This document shows, piece by piece, positions 27,390 through 36,134 of a stretch of DNA of 47,285 bases (positions are counted from its first letter, which is position 1; the number at the start of each line of letters is the position of its first letter). The notes beneath the pieces are model-generated. The model had not been told where the DNA came from. It ran no database searches and saw nothing but the letters and a program-made list of their open reading frames with translations. The position numbers and the translations under genes were made by a program. The stretch is from Candidatus Heimdallarchaeota archaeon LC_3. GTDB taxonomy: Archaea; Asgardarchaeota; Heimdallarchaeia; Hodarchaeales; LC-3. Where the stretch lies: contig MDVS01000085.1 in assembly GCA_001940645.1 (NCBI GenBank), positions 1-47,285 on the forward strand, written 5' to 3'.

Positions 27390-27993
27390 TAAAGTATCAC
27401 TAAAGGATGTTTTAGAATTAAAATCTAATAGTAGATGGTTGAGTATAGGTTCAGGAGTAACTAATATCAAGGAAAACCAAAAAATACCAATCACTTTAAT
27501 CATAACTAGAAGAAATTATCTTGAACATTTTGTAATGTTTTGGACTGAGCTTGATCCACCTGATATTACTGAAAAAATAGTAGAATGCCTTATAAGTCAA
27601 TCATGGTATTCCAAAACCCTTATTCAAGGAATTTGGGTTCATGGTTCAACAATTGCAGGATTTGGAATCATCAGACACGAATTATTAAGGAATAATCTTA
27701 AAGCAGTTTTATTATCAATTGTAGATGAAAAACCAAGTTTAAAGAAAATAAGAAATTCTTTACTATCTAATTTTATCGATGGAAAGCAAAGGTGGGATCA
27801 ATTTCAGGAAAATTCAATAGTTCCAAGGTCTATAAAAGGTAAAATGCCCGAATGTAATTTATGGATAGCGAATTATGGGATTTCATTAGAAACGGGTATT
27901 GAGATGCTGAAAAAACAGCGAATAGGTGGTTGTTTACCGGAAGGATTGAGAATAGCAAGTTTGATTGGTAGAAATACTTTTACAAGTTATTAA
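27379..27993 (+). CDS. Unknown 204-aa protein overlapping the receiver gene
   Basis: I do not recognise this protein. It starts at a TTG (27379) inside the last codons of the receiver gene, an 11-bp overlap in another frame, so translation is probably coupled. It is soluble with mixed alpha/beta character. Notable stretches are PITLIITRRNYLEHFVMFW, QGIWVHGSTIAGFGIIRHE and KQRIGGCLPEGLR. No nucleotide-binding or metal motif is evident. Its position after a kinase and its regulator suggests it is the output or sensing component of the same system. Confidence 0.65.
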   Translation: MNFSKVSLKDVLELKSNSRWLSIGSGVTNIKENQKIPITLIITRRNYLEHFVMFWTELDPPDITEKIVECLISQSWYSKTLIQGIWVHGSTIAGFGIIRHELLRNNLKAVLLSIVDEKPSLKKIRNSLLSNFIDGKQRWDQFQENSIVPRSIKGKMPECNLWIANYGISLETGIEMLKKQRIGGCLPEGLRIASLIGRNTFTSY

Positions 27994-27995
27994 TC

Positions 27996-28655
27996 TTATT
28001 TAATGTCAACAACAAAGTTTTCAAAATTTTTCCATGTTCTGAGAACAATTTCGGGTTTAATTCTAAATTGAGAAAGATCAACATCGCGAGAATGAAAATG
28101 AACAAAATTTATTCCAGCATTAAATGAAGCATTTGCATCAATAAATGAATCACCTATATATAATGAATTTTCTTTTATTATTCCTTGATTCTTAAATTTA
28201 TGAATAATTTTTATGATTCCTTCAGGATCTGGTTTCATTTTCGCTTCATCCCTTGTTAAAATGTAGAATTTTTTTAGAAACTTAAAAGAAGGATTATTTA
28301 AATAACTTTTTAGAGAATCACGTGTATTATTTGTTAGAATAGCATAAAAAAAATCATAATTATTGAGAATTTCAGGAATAGTATCAGCAAGTTCAATTAT
28401 TTCAGCATTATTTGAATAAGAGTTCTCAAGCTCTTTAATTTTAACTAATGCTTTAATTATATCAGAGGGATTTTCGGCTTCAAGTATATTAAGTAACTCA
28501 GAAATTGGTTTTTTCATTAATTCATCTTTACTTCCAATATCTAAGAATTTTAAAACCTCTTCTCTTAATCGCTGATAATTTATGTGAGAAATTATAAGAG
28601 TATCGTCTAAATCGAAAATGATCAATTTTTTATTCTTTAATTTATTTTTCAACAT
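27996..28655 (-). CDS. HAD-superfamily hydrolase (phosphatase-like)
   Basis: The protein has 219 aa. HAD motif I is IFDLDDTLI (nucleophile Asp near 15), motif II is AILTNNT, motif III is the Lys of KMKPDPEG, and motif IV is YIGDSFIDANAS. A helical cap domain (about 20-85) places it in subfamily I, like phosphoglycolate phosphatases. It is the third gene of a leftward GT2-HAD-HAD run and follows the previous gene by 17 bp. The substrate is unknown. Confidence 0.88.
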   Translation of the reverse strand: MLKNKLKNKKLIIFDLDDTLIISHINYQRLREEVLKFLDIGSKDELMKKPISELLNILEAENPSDIIKALVKIKELENSYSNNAEIIELADTIPEILNNYDFFYAILTNNTRDSLKSYLNNPSFKFLKKFYILTRDEAKMKPDPEGIIKIIHKFKNQGIIKENSLYIGDSFIDANASFNAGINFVHFHSRDVDLSQFRIKPEIVLRTWKNFENFVVDIK

Positions 28656-28672
28656 AATTATGTACTCATTTG

Positions 28673-29359
28673 TTAAAAAAGATCATTTTTAGAGAGTAGA
28701 GGGAACAAATCATTTAAATTATTTATAGTATTAAATTTTTGAGATTTTTTATCTTTTGTTTTGATAGTAAATGCATTTGAATCATTCATTATTGAGGTTC
28801 GTCCAATGAATTTCACGTCGGAGGCCACAGCTCTTTCCATATCCTTTAATGAATCTCCAACATAACAAATTGATTTTGGTGAAAGGGAAAACTTATTCAT
28901 TAAATAATTGAAATGATCTCTTCCTTTTTCGAAACCTGGTCGATATCCCAGTACGGTGTCTACTGAATTATCTATTTGTTTTTGTTTTATGTATTCATCA
29001 ATAATTTTTTTGAATGTACTACTGGAAATCGCTATAAGAAACCCTTTTGATTTCAATAATGATAAAACTTCTGGTGTTTCTTTGAAAAGTTCCTGATCAA
29101 AAATTGTTTTAATTTTCAAATTTTCAAATTCATTGATCATTTGCATATTAGTAGATTCTTTAGGAAAAATTATATCTACTTGTTGTTCAAAAGGTAAACC
29201 TGTAGTAGTTCTATATTTTACTACTGCATCATTAAAAGACATTGAAGGATGGTATTTGATAAATAACATTACAGCATTTTTTTCCAAAACAGGCATGGTG
29301 TCAGCAATTGTACCATCGAAATCCAAACAAATGAGTTTGATATCAGACAAAGAATACAC
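28673..29359 (-). CDS. HAD-superfamily hydrolase (phosphoglycolate phosphatase-like)
   Basis: The protein has 228 aa with LICLDFDGTIADT (motif I), AISSSTFK (motif II), Lys in the FEKGRDHF region (motif III) and CYVGDSLKDMERA (motif IV). It has a type I cap. It begins with GTG. It sits 23 bp after the glycosyltransferase gene and is a paralogue of the next HAD gene. A pair of HAD enzymes beside a polysaccharide-type glycosyltransferase may act on sugar phosphates, but this is inferred from position. Confidence 0.88.
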   Translation of the reverse strand: MYSLSDIKLICLDFDGTIADTMPVLEKNAVMLFIKYHPSMSFNDAVVKYRTTTGLPFEQQVDIIFPKESTNMQMINEFENLKIKTIFDQELFKETPEVLSLLKSKGFLIAISSSTFKKIIDEYIKQKQIDNSVDTVLGYRPGFEKGRDHFNYLMNKFSLSPKSICYVGDSLKDMERAVASDVKFIGRTSIMNDSNAFTIKTKDKKSQKFNTINNLNDLFPLLSKNDLF

Positions 29360-29382
29360 GCATCTTCAATTATCAAATATTT

Positions 29383-30879
29383 CTAGAAAGAAAGGATCCC
29401 AAATATAATATTAATAGTAAGTAGGATTAACAAGTAAGATAGTATTGAAAGGAATAACGATAATTCTAAAATTGAATAGGCATGAAAAAGCAGGAAAGAA
29501 ATGAAAATTATATGAAATAGAAATACAAATGTCAATTTATATGAGGATGGGAATAATCTTTTAAATCCTGTTTTTGCAATGTTTTTCTTAGGAGTTACTT
29601 TAAACTTCAGTTTTCGTGGACTTAAACCATCAATCATTGCCTTGAAGAAGAATGGAGCTAAAGCTAATCCAGTTAAACTTAACCATGTTGACCAAAATAA
29701 TGTTGATGTAAATGAACCATTTAAGTACTGTTTAAAAATAAAAGCTTGCAAAATTATGCTACTTAGCAATCCTGAAAGCAATAATGAAATACTAATACCG
29801 ATAATTATTGTAATTTCAGGCCAAAACAAGGGTTGGAATTCTGATGTAGAAATGAGTAATAAAAAGCTAAAGCAGAGAAAATTAATATAAGTAATAGCTG
29901 GTAAACCATAGAATTGCATTAACAACAGTGAATCTAATTTCGATTTACGGGAAATATTTCCTGTTAAAATACTAGGTCCTAATCGCTTAAATGTCTGAAA
30001 AAAACCAGATGCCCAACGCGATTGTTGTTGTACAAATCCAGGTAATGAATTGGGTGCTAACTGGTCAGAATAAGTATCAAATGACAATCTGACTTTTTTA
30101 TTTTGTAATTGTATACGATAGGACAGTTCAATGTCCTCGGTTATAACATTATTCCAACCTTTCACAGATTTTAGAGTTGATGACAACCAAAACTCTCCAG
30201 AACCATATGTGGGGATCATCACATCTATCATTGATCTTCCTTGTTGCATAATTCGTTGATGAATTTCAATTCCTGTTACAAATGTTTTTGTTAACCATGA
30301 ATCTCCTTTATTTCTATGATTCCAAGGTATCTGAATTCCAACAACATTTTCATTCGATGAGACAAATGCTTCAGTTACCTTTATTAGAGAATCTTTTTCT
30401 AATCGTGCATCAGCATCAATAATTCCAATAATATGCCCTTTAGAAACCAATAATCCACGATTAAGATTCTCAAATTTACCTTTGCTTTCCTGAGAATTAG
30501 ATCTTTCAATAATTCTAAATTCAGTAGTTTTTCTTTCCCGAAATTCTTTTTCATAAGGCTTTGACATCTTTAAAGTGTTATCTGTTGAACCATCATCTAA
30601 TAAAAGTATTTCAAGTTCCCCTGGATATTCCAAACTATACATATTATCTAATAAATCTATTATTTGAGATTCTTCATTTAATACTGGAAGAAGAAGAGAC
30701 AAAGATGGAAATTCAGATGTTAACTCCATTTTCTTTAAATTTATATGAGCTCTAGTTTTAATAGCTTCTTTACCTTTTAATGAAATGTAAATAAGATAAA
30801 ATCCATTCGGAATATTTATTATAATAGACAAAAGAAAAATGGATAAAATCAAGAACAGTAAAACATCTGATATTAACAA
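29383..30879 (-). CDS. Processive family 2 glycosyltransferase, membrane-bound
   Basis: The protein has 498 aa. A leading TM helix (about 5-28) is followed by the GT-A domain with LLPVLNEESQ, LLLDDGSTDNT, GIIDADAR (DxD), the acceptor-site ITEDIEL and QQQSRWASGF (QxxRW). Three to four C-terminal helices complete the layout of cellulose-synthase-like and hyaluronan-synthase-like enzymes. It is expected to polymerise or transfer sugars at the membrane to a surface polymer or glycolipid. The TTG start at 30879 has AAGGG 6 nt upstream. It is the first gene of the GT2-HAD-HAD run. Confidence 0.9.
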   Translation of the reverse strand: MLISDVLLFLILSIFLLSIIINIPNGFYLIYISLKGKEAIKTRAHINLKKMELTSEFPSLSLLLPVLNEESQIIDLLDNMYSLEYPGELEILLLDDGSTDNTLKMSKPYEKEFRERKTTEFRIIERSNSQESKGKFENLNRGLLVSKGHIIGIIDADARLEKDSLIKVTEAFVSSNENVVGIQIPWNHRNKGDSWLTKTFVTGIEIHQRIMQQGRSMIDVMIPTYGSGEFWLSSTLKSVKGWNNVITEDIELSYRIQLQNKKVRLSFDTYSDQLAPNSLPGFVQQQSRWASGFFQTFKRLGPSILTGNISRKSKLDSLLLMQFYGLPAITYINFLCFSFLLLISTSEFQPLFWPEITIIIGISISLLLSGLLSSIILQAFIFKQYLNGSFTSTLFWSTWLSLTGLALAPFFFKAMIDGLSPRKLKFKVTPKKNIAKTGFKRLFPSSYKLTFVFLFHIIFISFLLFHAYSILELSLFLSILSYLLILLTINIIFGILSF

Positions 30880-31008
30880 AATAAACCCTTAATAAATCCC
30901 TTAAATTCTCCCTTAAAGAAAATAATATTTAAGATTAAGTAAATCATTTTAATAAAAATGTGAATAAAATAATTTAAGATAATGAATTAAGCTTATTCAA
31001 AAACATTA

Positions 31009-31022
31009 AAGAAATATATATA
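31009..31022 (+). promoter_or_regulatory. Candidate TATA box for the receiver/HATPase gene
   Basis: The AAATATATATAC stretch is about 30-40 nt upstream of the ATG at 31052, the spacing expected for a short-leader transcript. The call rests on composition and spacing only. Confidence 0.4.
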
Positions 31023-31051
31023 CTTCAGACTCATAATAGTGGTAATTTTTT

Positions 31052-32587
31052 ATGAAAAGACAAATCAGTAGAATTCTGTTAATCGAAGACGATAAGGATC
31101 AAGGAGACCTTGTTCGTTTCTCAATCGAGGAAAAAAAATTACCATACCAATTAGATATCTCATTAACGGGGCGAGAGGGTTTAGAAAAAATATTCAATAA
31201 TCATTATGATGTTATCTTCGTAGATTATCGACTCCCTGATTTGGATGGTCTCGAAGTATTAAAACGGATTCGAAGAAACCAAGAAAGTACAGGTAATTAT
31301 ACACCAGTTATCATAATCACGGGTGGGGGAAGTGAAAAAGTAGCTGTAGAAGCAATGAGAAATGGTGCTTTTGATTACATAATTAAATCTTTTGATTACC
31401 AAAATTTAATTCCGAAAATATTAGATGATTTAGAATCATATTATTCAGATAAATTTAGTTTGGATGAAATTCATTTATTGGTATTTAAAAAGGCTAGAGC
31501 TGGTCCAGATATTCACACTTCAACTCCGAATTTACCATTCAGACAGCCACCTGATAATATCCTACCAAAAATCGGTGTCAGCCTCTTTTTCTTGGTTGGG
31601 ATGGGAGAAAGTTATAATGAAGGTCTATTTGGTCCTGTTCCGATTAGTGATGAGGAAGAATTTTCAGCGTTAGTTTATGCTACATTTATTGCTGATGAAG
31701 CTTTGACTGACGATCGGATGAAAGGACGAAACTATGTTTTAGTATGCCTAGTATTTCCTAAAACACTTGTTCAATTTTTTTCAAGCAGAAGAGAAGATGT
31801 AGAATCATTTTTTAGAAAATTTTCAAACCAATATAGTGATATAAAATATATTGATAAGGAAGCTTTAATTGAGCTTCGAAAAGAATTCTATGCTCCATTA
31901 CACCAAGTGAGAATGGAATTAGAATTAAGTTATCGTAATAAACAATTGAAAGAGCAGAAATTTCAAAATTATGAGTTCTCAAAAAAACTTAGCGAGAAAA
32001 TTATTGAAATTTCTGATAAATTGAGTGAAAATATATCCGAAGACGGAAAAAGATCATTATTGAGGGAATTAAAACAAATTGGTTCCGATTCAAATCTAAT
32101 TGTATCACTAAATAATTATGAAAAAATTAATTATGAAAAAATTAAGCTAGATGATTGGTTAAAGACTGAAGTAATAAATCTCAAATCAAAAATTCCAATC
32201 AAAGTCGAAACCAAATTTGGTAAAAGTGATGATACTTATTTGGAAATTGATAAATCATTACTAATAAGGTTTATCTCAAATATAATTATAAATTCAATCC
32301 AAATGGATGGAAAAAGTTTAGATATTGTTGTAAAATCGGAAGATTTCAATTATACAAGATTTGAATTCATTTCAAATGGGTTAAGTATTAATAAAAATCA
32401 ATTTCCCCATTTTTTTGATCCTTTTTTTCTTGTTAATGAAAAATTAGGATTGTCAAGCAATCTAGGATTAGTTTTAGTGAATGAAATTATTAAAGCTCAT
32501 CATGGTCGAATTTGGATTGAGTATTCAAAAGATTTAACAGCTGGTTTGACCATAATTGCTTTATTTCCAAAAAGAAAAACAATATAA
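31052..32587 (+). CDS. Receiver domain - unknown domain - HATPase-like C-terminus
   Basis: The protein has 511 aa. Residues 5-128 are a receiver with IEDDKD, phosphoacceptor Asp58 (IFVDYRLPD), Thr in IIITGGG and Lys in YIIKSFD (Ser replaces the usual Pro). Residues about 135-290 form a domain I cannot assign, with GMGESYNEGLFGPVPIS and YVLVCLVFPKTLVQFF. A coiled helix follows (290-370). Residues 375-511 resemble a histidine-kinase ATPase domain (FISNIIINSIQ, FFDPFFL, NLGLVLVNEIIKAHHGRIWI), but the G1 DxGxG box reads ISNGLSI and the G2 box lacks its first Gly pair. No HisKA H-box is obvious. It may be a degenerate or non-catalytic kinase. Confidence 0.75.
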   Translation: MKRQISRILLIEDDKDQGDLVRFSIEEKKLPYQLDISLTGREGLEKIFNNHYDVIFVDYRLPDLDGLEVLKRIRRNQESTGNYTPVIIITGGGSEKVAVEAMRNGAFDYIIKSFDYQNLIPKILDDLESYYSDKFSLDEIHLLVFKKARAGPDIHTSTPNLPFRQPPDNILPKIGVSLFFLVGMGESYNEGLFGPVPISDEEEFSALVYATFIADEALTDDRMKGRNYVLVCLVFPKTLVQFFSSRREDVESFFRKFSNQYSDIKYIDKEALIELRKEFYAPLHQVRMELELSYRNKQLKEQKFQNYEFSKKLSEKIIEISDKLSENISEDGKRSLLRELKQIGSDSNLIVSLNNYEKINYEKIKLDDWLKTEVINLKSKIPIKVETKFGKSDDTYLEIDKSLLIRFISNIIINSIQMDGKSLDIVVKSEDFNYTRFEFISNGLSINKNQFPHFFDPFFLVNEKLGLSSNLGLVLVNEIIKAHHGRIWIEYSKDLTAGLTIIALFPKRKTI

Positions 32588-32594
32588 GAAAAAA

Positions 32595-33269
32595 TTATTG
32601 AATTAGATCAAGATTTGTTGTTAAATCAATTTTTAAACTACTCAAAAGATTAGGAAACTTTTTTCTTAAAAATAACAAATCCTTTTTTGAATCTAAATCA
32701 TAACCTAACATTGATTCATGTATATATAATGGATCGGACACCGATTTCAGTTGGCTTGAAAATTTATGAAAAGAATTTTTTCCGAACTCAAGTTTAATTT
32801 TTGACCAAATTTCTTTTTTCATAAACAAGCCAGAAGTTCCTGTATAATTATTAGGTTCTAAATTAGCAGGTAATAAACCGACTTTGAAATCTTCTATCGC
32901 ATCTAAAAAATATTTAAATTGATTATCAGCCATCAATGGTAAATCAGCCATAAGAATCAATATAGAGTTCCAATTTGTAGCATTTTTTTTATTCCAAATT
33001 GAATCTATTGCCGATTTTAAACTGTTATTTAAGTTGTCAGCTTTATCTTGAAATGTGTATTTAGCACCTAAATTTTCAGCCATTTCTAATATTTTTTTCT
33101 CTGGTGAAATCACACCAAAATCCGATTGAATTTTAACACAAGTAACAACTTTTAAAAACATCTCTAAGATAATATCATTTATAGTTTCATTTTGATTAGG
33201 TAATGAGTTTCTTAGCCTTGATTTTCCACTGGTAAATGATTTTATTGGAATTAAAGTCAGTATATCCAT
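32595..33269 (-). CDS. cofC: 2-phospho-L-lactate guanylyltransferase CofC (coenzyme F420 synthesis)
   Basis: CofC activates 2-phospho-L-lactate (or phosphoenolpyruvate) with GTP for F420 assembly. The start DILTLIPIKSFTSGKSRL matches the family N-terminus. LILMADLPLM is the metal/nucleotide strand, TGTSGLFMKK and FGKNSFHKF are the later signature loops, and YDLDSKKDL closes the site. It has 224 aa from the ATG at 33269, where homologues begin; an ATG at 33299 would add ten residues. The other F420 genes (cofD, cofE, cofG/H) are not in the window. Confidence 0.85.
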   Translation of the reverse strand: MDILTLIPIKSFTSGKSRLRNSLPNQNETINDIILEMFLKVVTCVKIQSDFGVISPEKKILEMAENLGAKYTFQDKADNLNNSLKSAIDSIWNKKNATNWNSILILMADLPLMADNQFKYFLDAIEDFKVGLLPANLEPNNYTGTSGLFMKKEIWSKIKLEFGKNSFHKFSSQLKSVSDPLYIHESMLGYDLDSKKDLLFLRKKFPNLLSSLKIDLTTNLDLIQ

Positions 33270-33439
33270 TGAAATTACCAAATTATGGTTACGATTCATT
33301 TACACGATTTTTTATAGCTATGAAGATAAATTATTAGGAGTGGTCATTACAAGAGATAATTTTAATCTTATAATTATAATTTATGAAAGATAAGAATAAA
33401 TCAAATTAAACAACAAATAAAAATTAATAAAATAATTTG

Positions 33440-33883
33440 GTGAATAATTCACATAAAACGGATGGAAGTCTTAAAATACCAAAAAAATTAAAACTTGAAG
33501 AAATAACAGTTGGCCATTTGAAAATTAATGATGAATATGATATTATATCTAATAATGCGACCATAGTAGAGTCAGCTAAAAAAATGAAAGAAAAATGTAT
33601 TCCAGATTTAGTAGTGGTTGATGATGATAACAAAGTTTTAGGTACTGTATCTACTTTTGACATTGTAAGTAAAATAGTTGCTGATTCAAAAAGTACAGAT
33701 GTCCATATCACCGAAATAATGGAAAAAGTGAGTCCTTTTTCTCTTACAACAAAAATTACCGATGCTTTTGATGAAATGAAGGAGAAACAGGTTGAGGTAG
33801 TTCCAGTAACTAATGATAAAAATAAATTATTAGGTGTAGTCACTGTTATGGATGTTTTTTCTGCCATAGAAGCTTTTTCATAA
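33440..33883 (+). CDS. CBS-domain pair protein
   Basis: The 147-aa protein has two CBS motifs, at about 22-80 (ITVGHLKINDEYDIIS..., DLVVVDDDNKVLGTVSTFDI) and 88-145 (ITEIMEKVSPFSL..., KNKLLGVVTVMDVFSAI). It is expected to bind an adenine nucleotide and act on a partner. The start is uncertain: TTG at 33437 and GTG at 33440 are adjacent in TTTGGTGAAT, and no ribosome site precedes them. A 172-codon open frame on the opposite strand over the same bases is not supported by any protein pattern. Confidence 0.86.
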   Translation: MNNSHKTDGSLKIPKKLKLEEITVGHLKINDEYDIISNNATIVESAKKMKEKCIPDLVVVDDDNKVLGTVSTFDIVSKIVADSKSTDVHITEIMEKVSPFSLTTKITDAFDEMKEKQVEVVPVTNDKNKLLGVVTVMDVFSAIEAFS

Positions 33884-34292
33884 AAAAACTCCTTCGTTAT
33901 CCATTTGTTGACTTGGAGGTCATAATTGGTCAATTTACTCAAAAGTTGAGCTTAAAAAGTAGGTTGTACTTTTAAATTAGCTTTGCGTTTAACTTTAAAA
34001 TAAAGAATGGTTACAAAATAAATCTTTAACAATATTTGAAAATTAGGTAAGACTACATTTGATATAGTCGGGTTGAAATCTTGTTATGAAATCTTATTTA
34101 TTTCAGGATTTTGCTATATAATCGTCTTTAAATGAGATTTTTTGTTTTTTTTTTATTATAATATCAGAAATGTTTCTTTTGCTTTTGCTCACTAATGTTT
34201 TTGATTACAAAATTTTATATTAATCTAATATCTTGAGCAGAATTTGAAATTCTTAATTAAATTAAAAAAAAATCCATCCGAGGGTTTATGAA
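33884..34292 (+). other. Intergenic region with T-run and ribosome site of the DtxR-like gene
   Basis: This 409-bp AT-rich spacer contains a T10 run at 34145-34154, preceded by T6 and a G, which could terminate transcription of the CBS gene. GAGGG about 8-12 nt before the ATG at 34293 is the ribosome site of the DtxR-like gene. I found no clear metal-regulator palindrome. Confidence 0.45.
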
Positions 34293-34781
34293 ATGTCATT
34301 AAGGTCAATCCGATCAACAGAAGATTATTTATCAACTATTTGGAATTTAAAAAAAGAAAATGGCAAAAAAGGAGAATCTTCAGATATCAAACCAATCCGA
34401 ATTAAGGATATCGCTGAAAAACTGAATATTTCTTCACCTAGCGTAAGTGAGTATGTTAGAAAACTTGCCAAGACAGATAAAGTAGAAGTTATTGATCGAA
34501 AAGGAGTTATTCTTACAGAAAAGGGTGAAAAAGAAGCTATTCTAATAGTTAATAAACACAGAATAATAGAATGTTTTCTTAATCAAATATTAGAAGTAGA
34601 TCTAAAAGATGCTCATCTTCAAAGCCATGATTTAGAACATGTAATGGAATTGGAAACCATTGATAAATTGTTTGCTTTTATAAAGAAAAATAAGGGATGT
34701 AATCTAGATAAATGTCCTTTTGATGAAGTCTGTATCTCTCCTAATAGTTTGAATACTATTGCCAGAGCTGTAGAATCATAA
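34293..34781 (+). CDS. DtxR/MntR-family metal-dependent transcription regulator
   Basis: The protein has 162 aa. The N-terminal winged helix contains TEDYLSTIWNL and IRIKDIAEKLNISSPSVSEYVRKLAK (helix-turn-helix), followed by the wing VEVIDRKGVILTEKG. The dimerisation/metal domain carries KHRIIECFLNQIL and HDLEHVMELE, where the His and Glu residues of DtxR proteins bind Mn or Fe. The C-terminus has a Cys cluster, GCNLDKCPFDEVC, in the position common in archaeal members. It normally represses metal uptake genes when metal is plentiful. No SH3 domain is present, so it is of the MntR type in length. Confidence 0.9.
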   Translation: MSLRSIRSTEDYLSTIWNLKKENGKKGESSDIKPIRIKDIAEKLNISSPSVSEYVRKLAKTDKVEVIDRKGVILTEKGEKEAILIVNKHRIIECFLNQILEVDLKDAHLQSHDLEHVMELETIDKLFAFIKKNKGCNLDKCPFDEVCISPNSLNTIARAVES

Positions 34782-34807
34782 TTTTGTAGAAATTTTTCGA
34801 ATATGCA

Positions 34808-36100
34808 TCATTTCTTATTATCCTTAATTATTTTAAATTTTCTTATTTTATTCTTAAAAATCAAAAAAAATAAGATAATTAACATAAAAATGTTATATAA
34901 TCCGAAAAGTGTAAGATTATTATCCCAAAAGGGTTTTACTGGTTTGTTTTGCGATAAAATTATTAGATAAGGATTAGTAAGAGTTAACACTCCTTTTTTT
35001 ATTTCATAACTGTCATAAGGAAACATTAGAGGTGATTGATCAAGAAAATAACTTGTATCTGAAAATCCATCACTGTCTAAATCTAAAAAGGATATTTTTT
35101 CGTAATAGTTATTTACAAAAATTACTAGTTCTCCTTTGTGATTTTGAAACATTATTTCAGGATTTTCTCCATAAAAATCATTTAAAGTTATAATACCATC
35201 ACCAAGACTATTATTGAAAATAATGGGTTGTTTAAACCCTGTAAATCTATTTAAGGATGCAGTTACATAATTATTATTAGTAAAATAAAGAGATCCATTG
35301 TTTTGGGGATACTGATTGTTGATTTCATTTTGAAAAATATTAATGATATTATTATTTTTAAAATCCAATTGAGGATAATAGGGAATAAATTTATTATTAG
35401 ATATTGTTGATGTATTTACGTTTTCAATAGAAATTCCTTTAGTAATAGAGAACCAATCATTTAATAAGGTATTGTTTGATATTTCAACCTCATTATATCC
35501 TTTAATTTCAATTAACCCTTTACCGTAATTATTGTGAAATAAATTACGTTGAATTTTGACCATTGAATTAATCTTTTTATTTGCGATATTTATAGTCACA
35601 TTAATTGGAAATTCAGTATTTATTATAGTAGATTGATCGATAATTAGTGTTTTTGGTTGACCGTGAATGAATGCTTGATCGCTATTCTTATTTTGGTTAT
35701 TTTCAATAATTGTATTATTAATAATTAGTGAAGAATTTTCTTTTAGAGTTATTGAAAAACTAGGATTGATTACATTAAGTGAATAATCAAAAATAGAACT
35801 TAGAAATGTAAGGTAAGCTCCAGATTCAACAATAATATCATTGTGATCATTAAATCCTGATATTGGCAAAAAAATTATTCTAGATCTATTGAAAGTTACA
35901 TTTCCAAATATTTGTAGATTGTTAATCAGAACATTGTTATTATATACTAAATTCTGATTTTGAAACACAATTGGAGATAAAAGTTCCGGTTCATCCTGAG
36001 TCAAATTTGCAGAAGGAAAGGAATATAAATTGCTGGAGTCGATTCCAATTGAAAAAAATAAGAGAACTAGTATTGGGAAAATTTTCTTCATTATTTTCAT
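34808..36100 (-). CDS. Secreted, membrane-anchored beta-helix-like protein
   Basis: The protein has 430 aa. A signal peptide (about 1-25, KKIFPILVLLFFSIG) and a C-terminal helix (about 403-422, LYNIFMLIILFFLIF) followed by a basic tail indicate extracellular exposure with a membrane anchor. The middle is Asn-rich with recurring short strands such as LIINNTIIENNQ, VEISNNTLLNDW and STISNNKFIPYY, the pattern of NosD-like right-handed parallel beta-helices. LDLDSDGFSD is a Ca-binding-like Asp motif. It may bind polysaccharide or surface components; no catalytic site is recognised. Confidence 0.75.
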   Translation of the reverse strand: MKIMKKIFPILVLLFFSIGIDSSNLYSFPSANLTQDEPELLSPIVFQNQNLVYNNNVLINNLQIFGNVTFNRSRIIFLPISGFNDHNDIIVESGAYLTFLSSIFDYSLNVINPSFSITLKENSSLIINNTIIENNQNKNSDQAFIHGQPKTLIIDQSTIINTEFPINVTINIANKKINSMVKIQRNLFHNNYGKGLIEIKGYNEVEISNNTLLNDWFSITKGISIENVNTSTISNNKFIPYYPQLDFKNNNIINIFQNEINNQYPQNNGSLYFTNNNYVTASLNRFTGFKQPIIFNNSLGDGIITLNDFYGENPEIMFQNHKGELVIFVNNYYEKISFLDLDSDGFSDTSYFLDQSPLMFPYDSYEIKKGVLTLTNPYLIILSQNKPVKPFWDNNLTLFGLYNIFMLIILFFLIFKNKIRKFKIIKDNKK

Positions 36101-36134
36101 TTTATTTATTTAAAGTTGAAAAATTTTAGCCAAT

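Noticed and set aside
29133..29890. Plus-strand open frames of 91 and 103 codons across the HAD and GT2 genes
   Set aside because: The minus-strand genes carry intact catalytic motifs; the plus frames have none and overlap them.
33424..33942. 172-codon open frame on the minus strand over the CBS gene
   Set aside because: The plus strand gives a clear two-CBS protein. The minus frame is Ser/Thr-rich without any domain pattern, typical of a shadow in AT-rich DNA.
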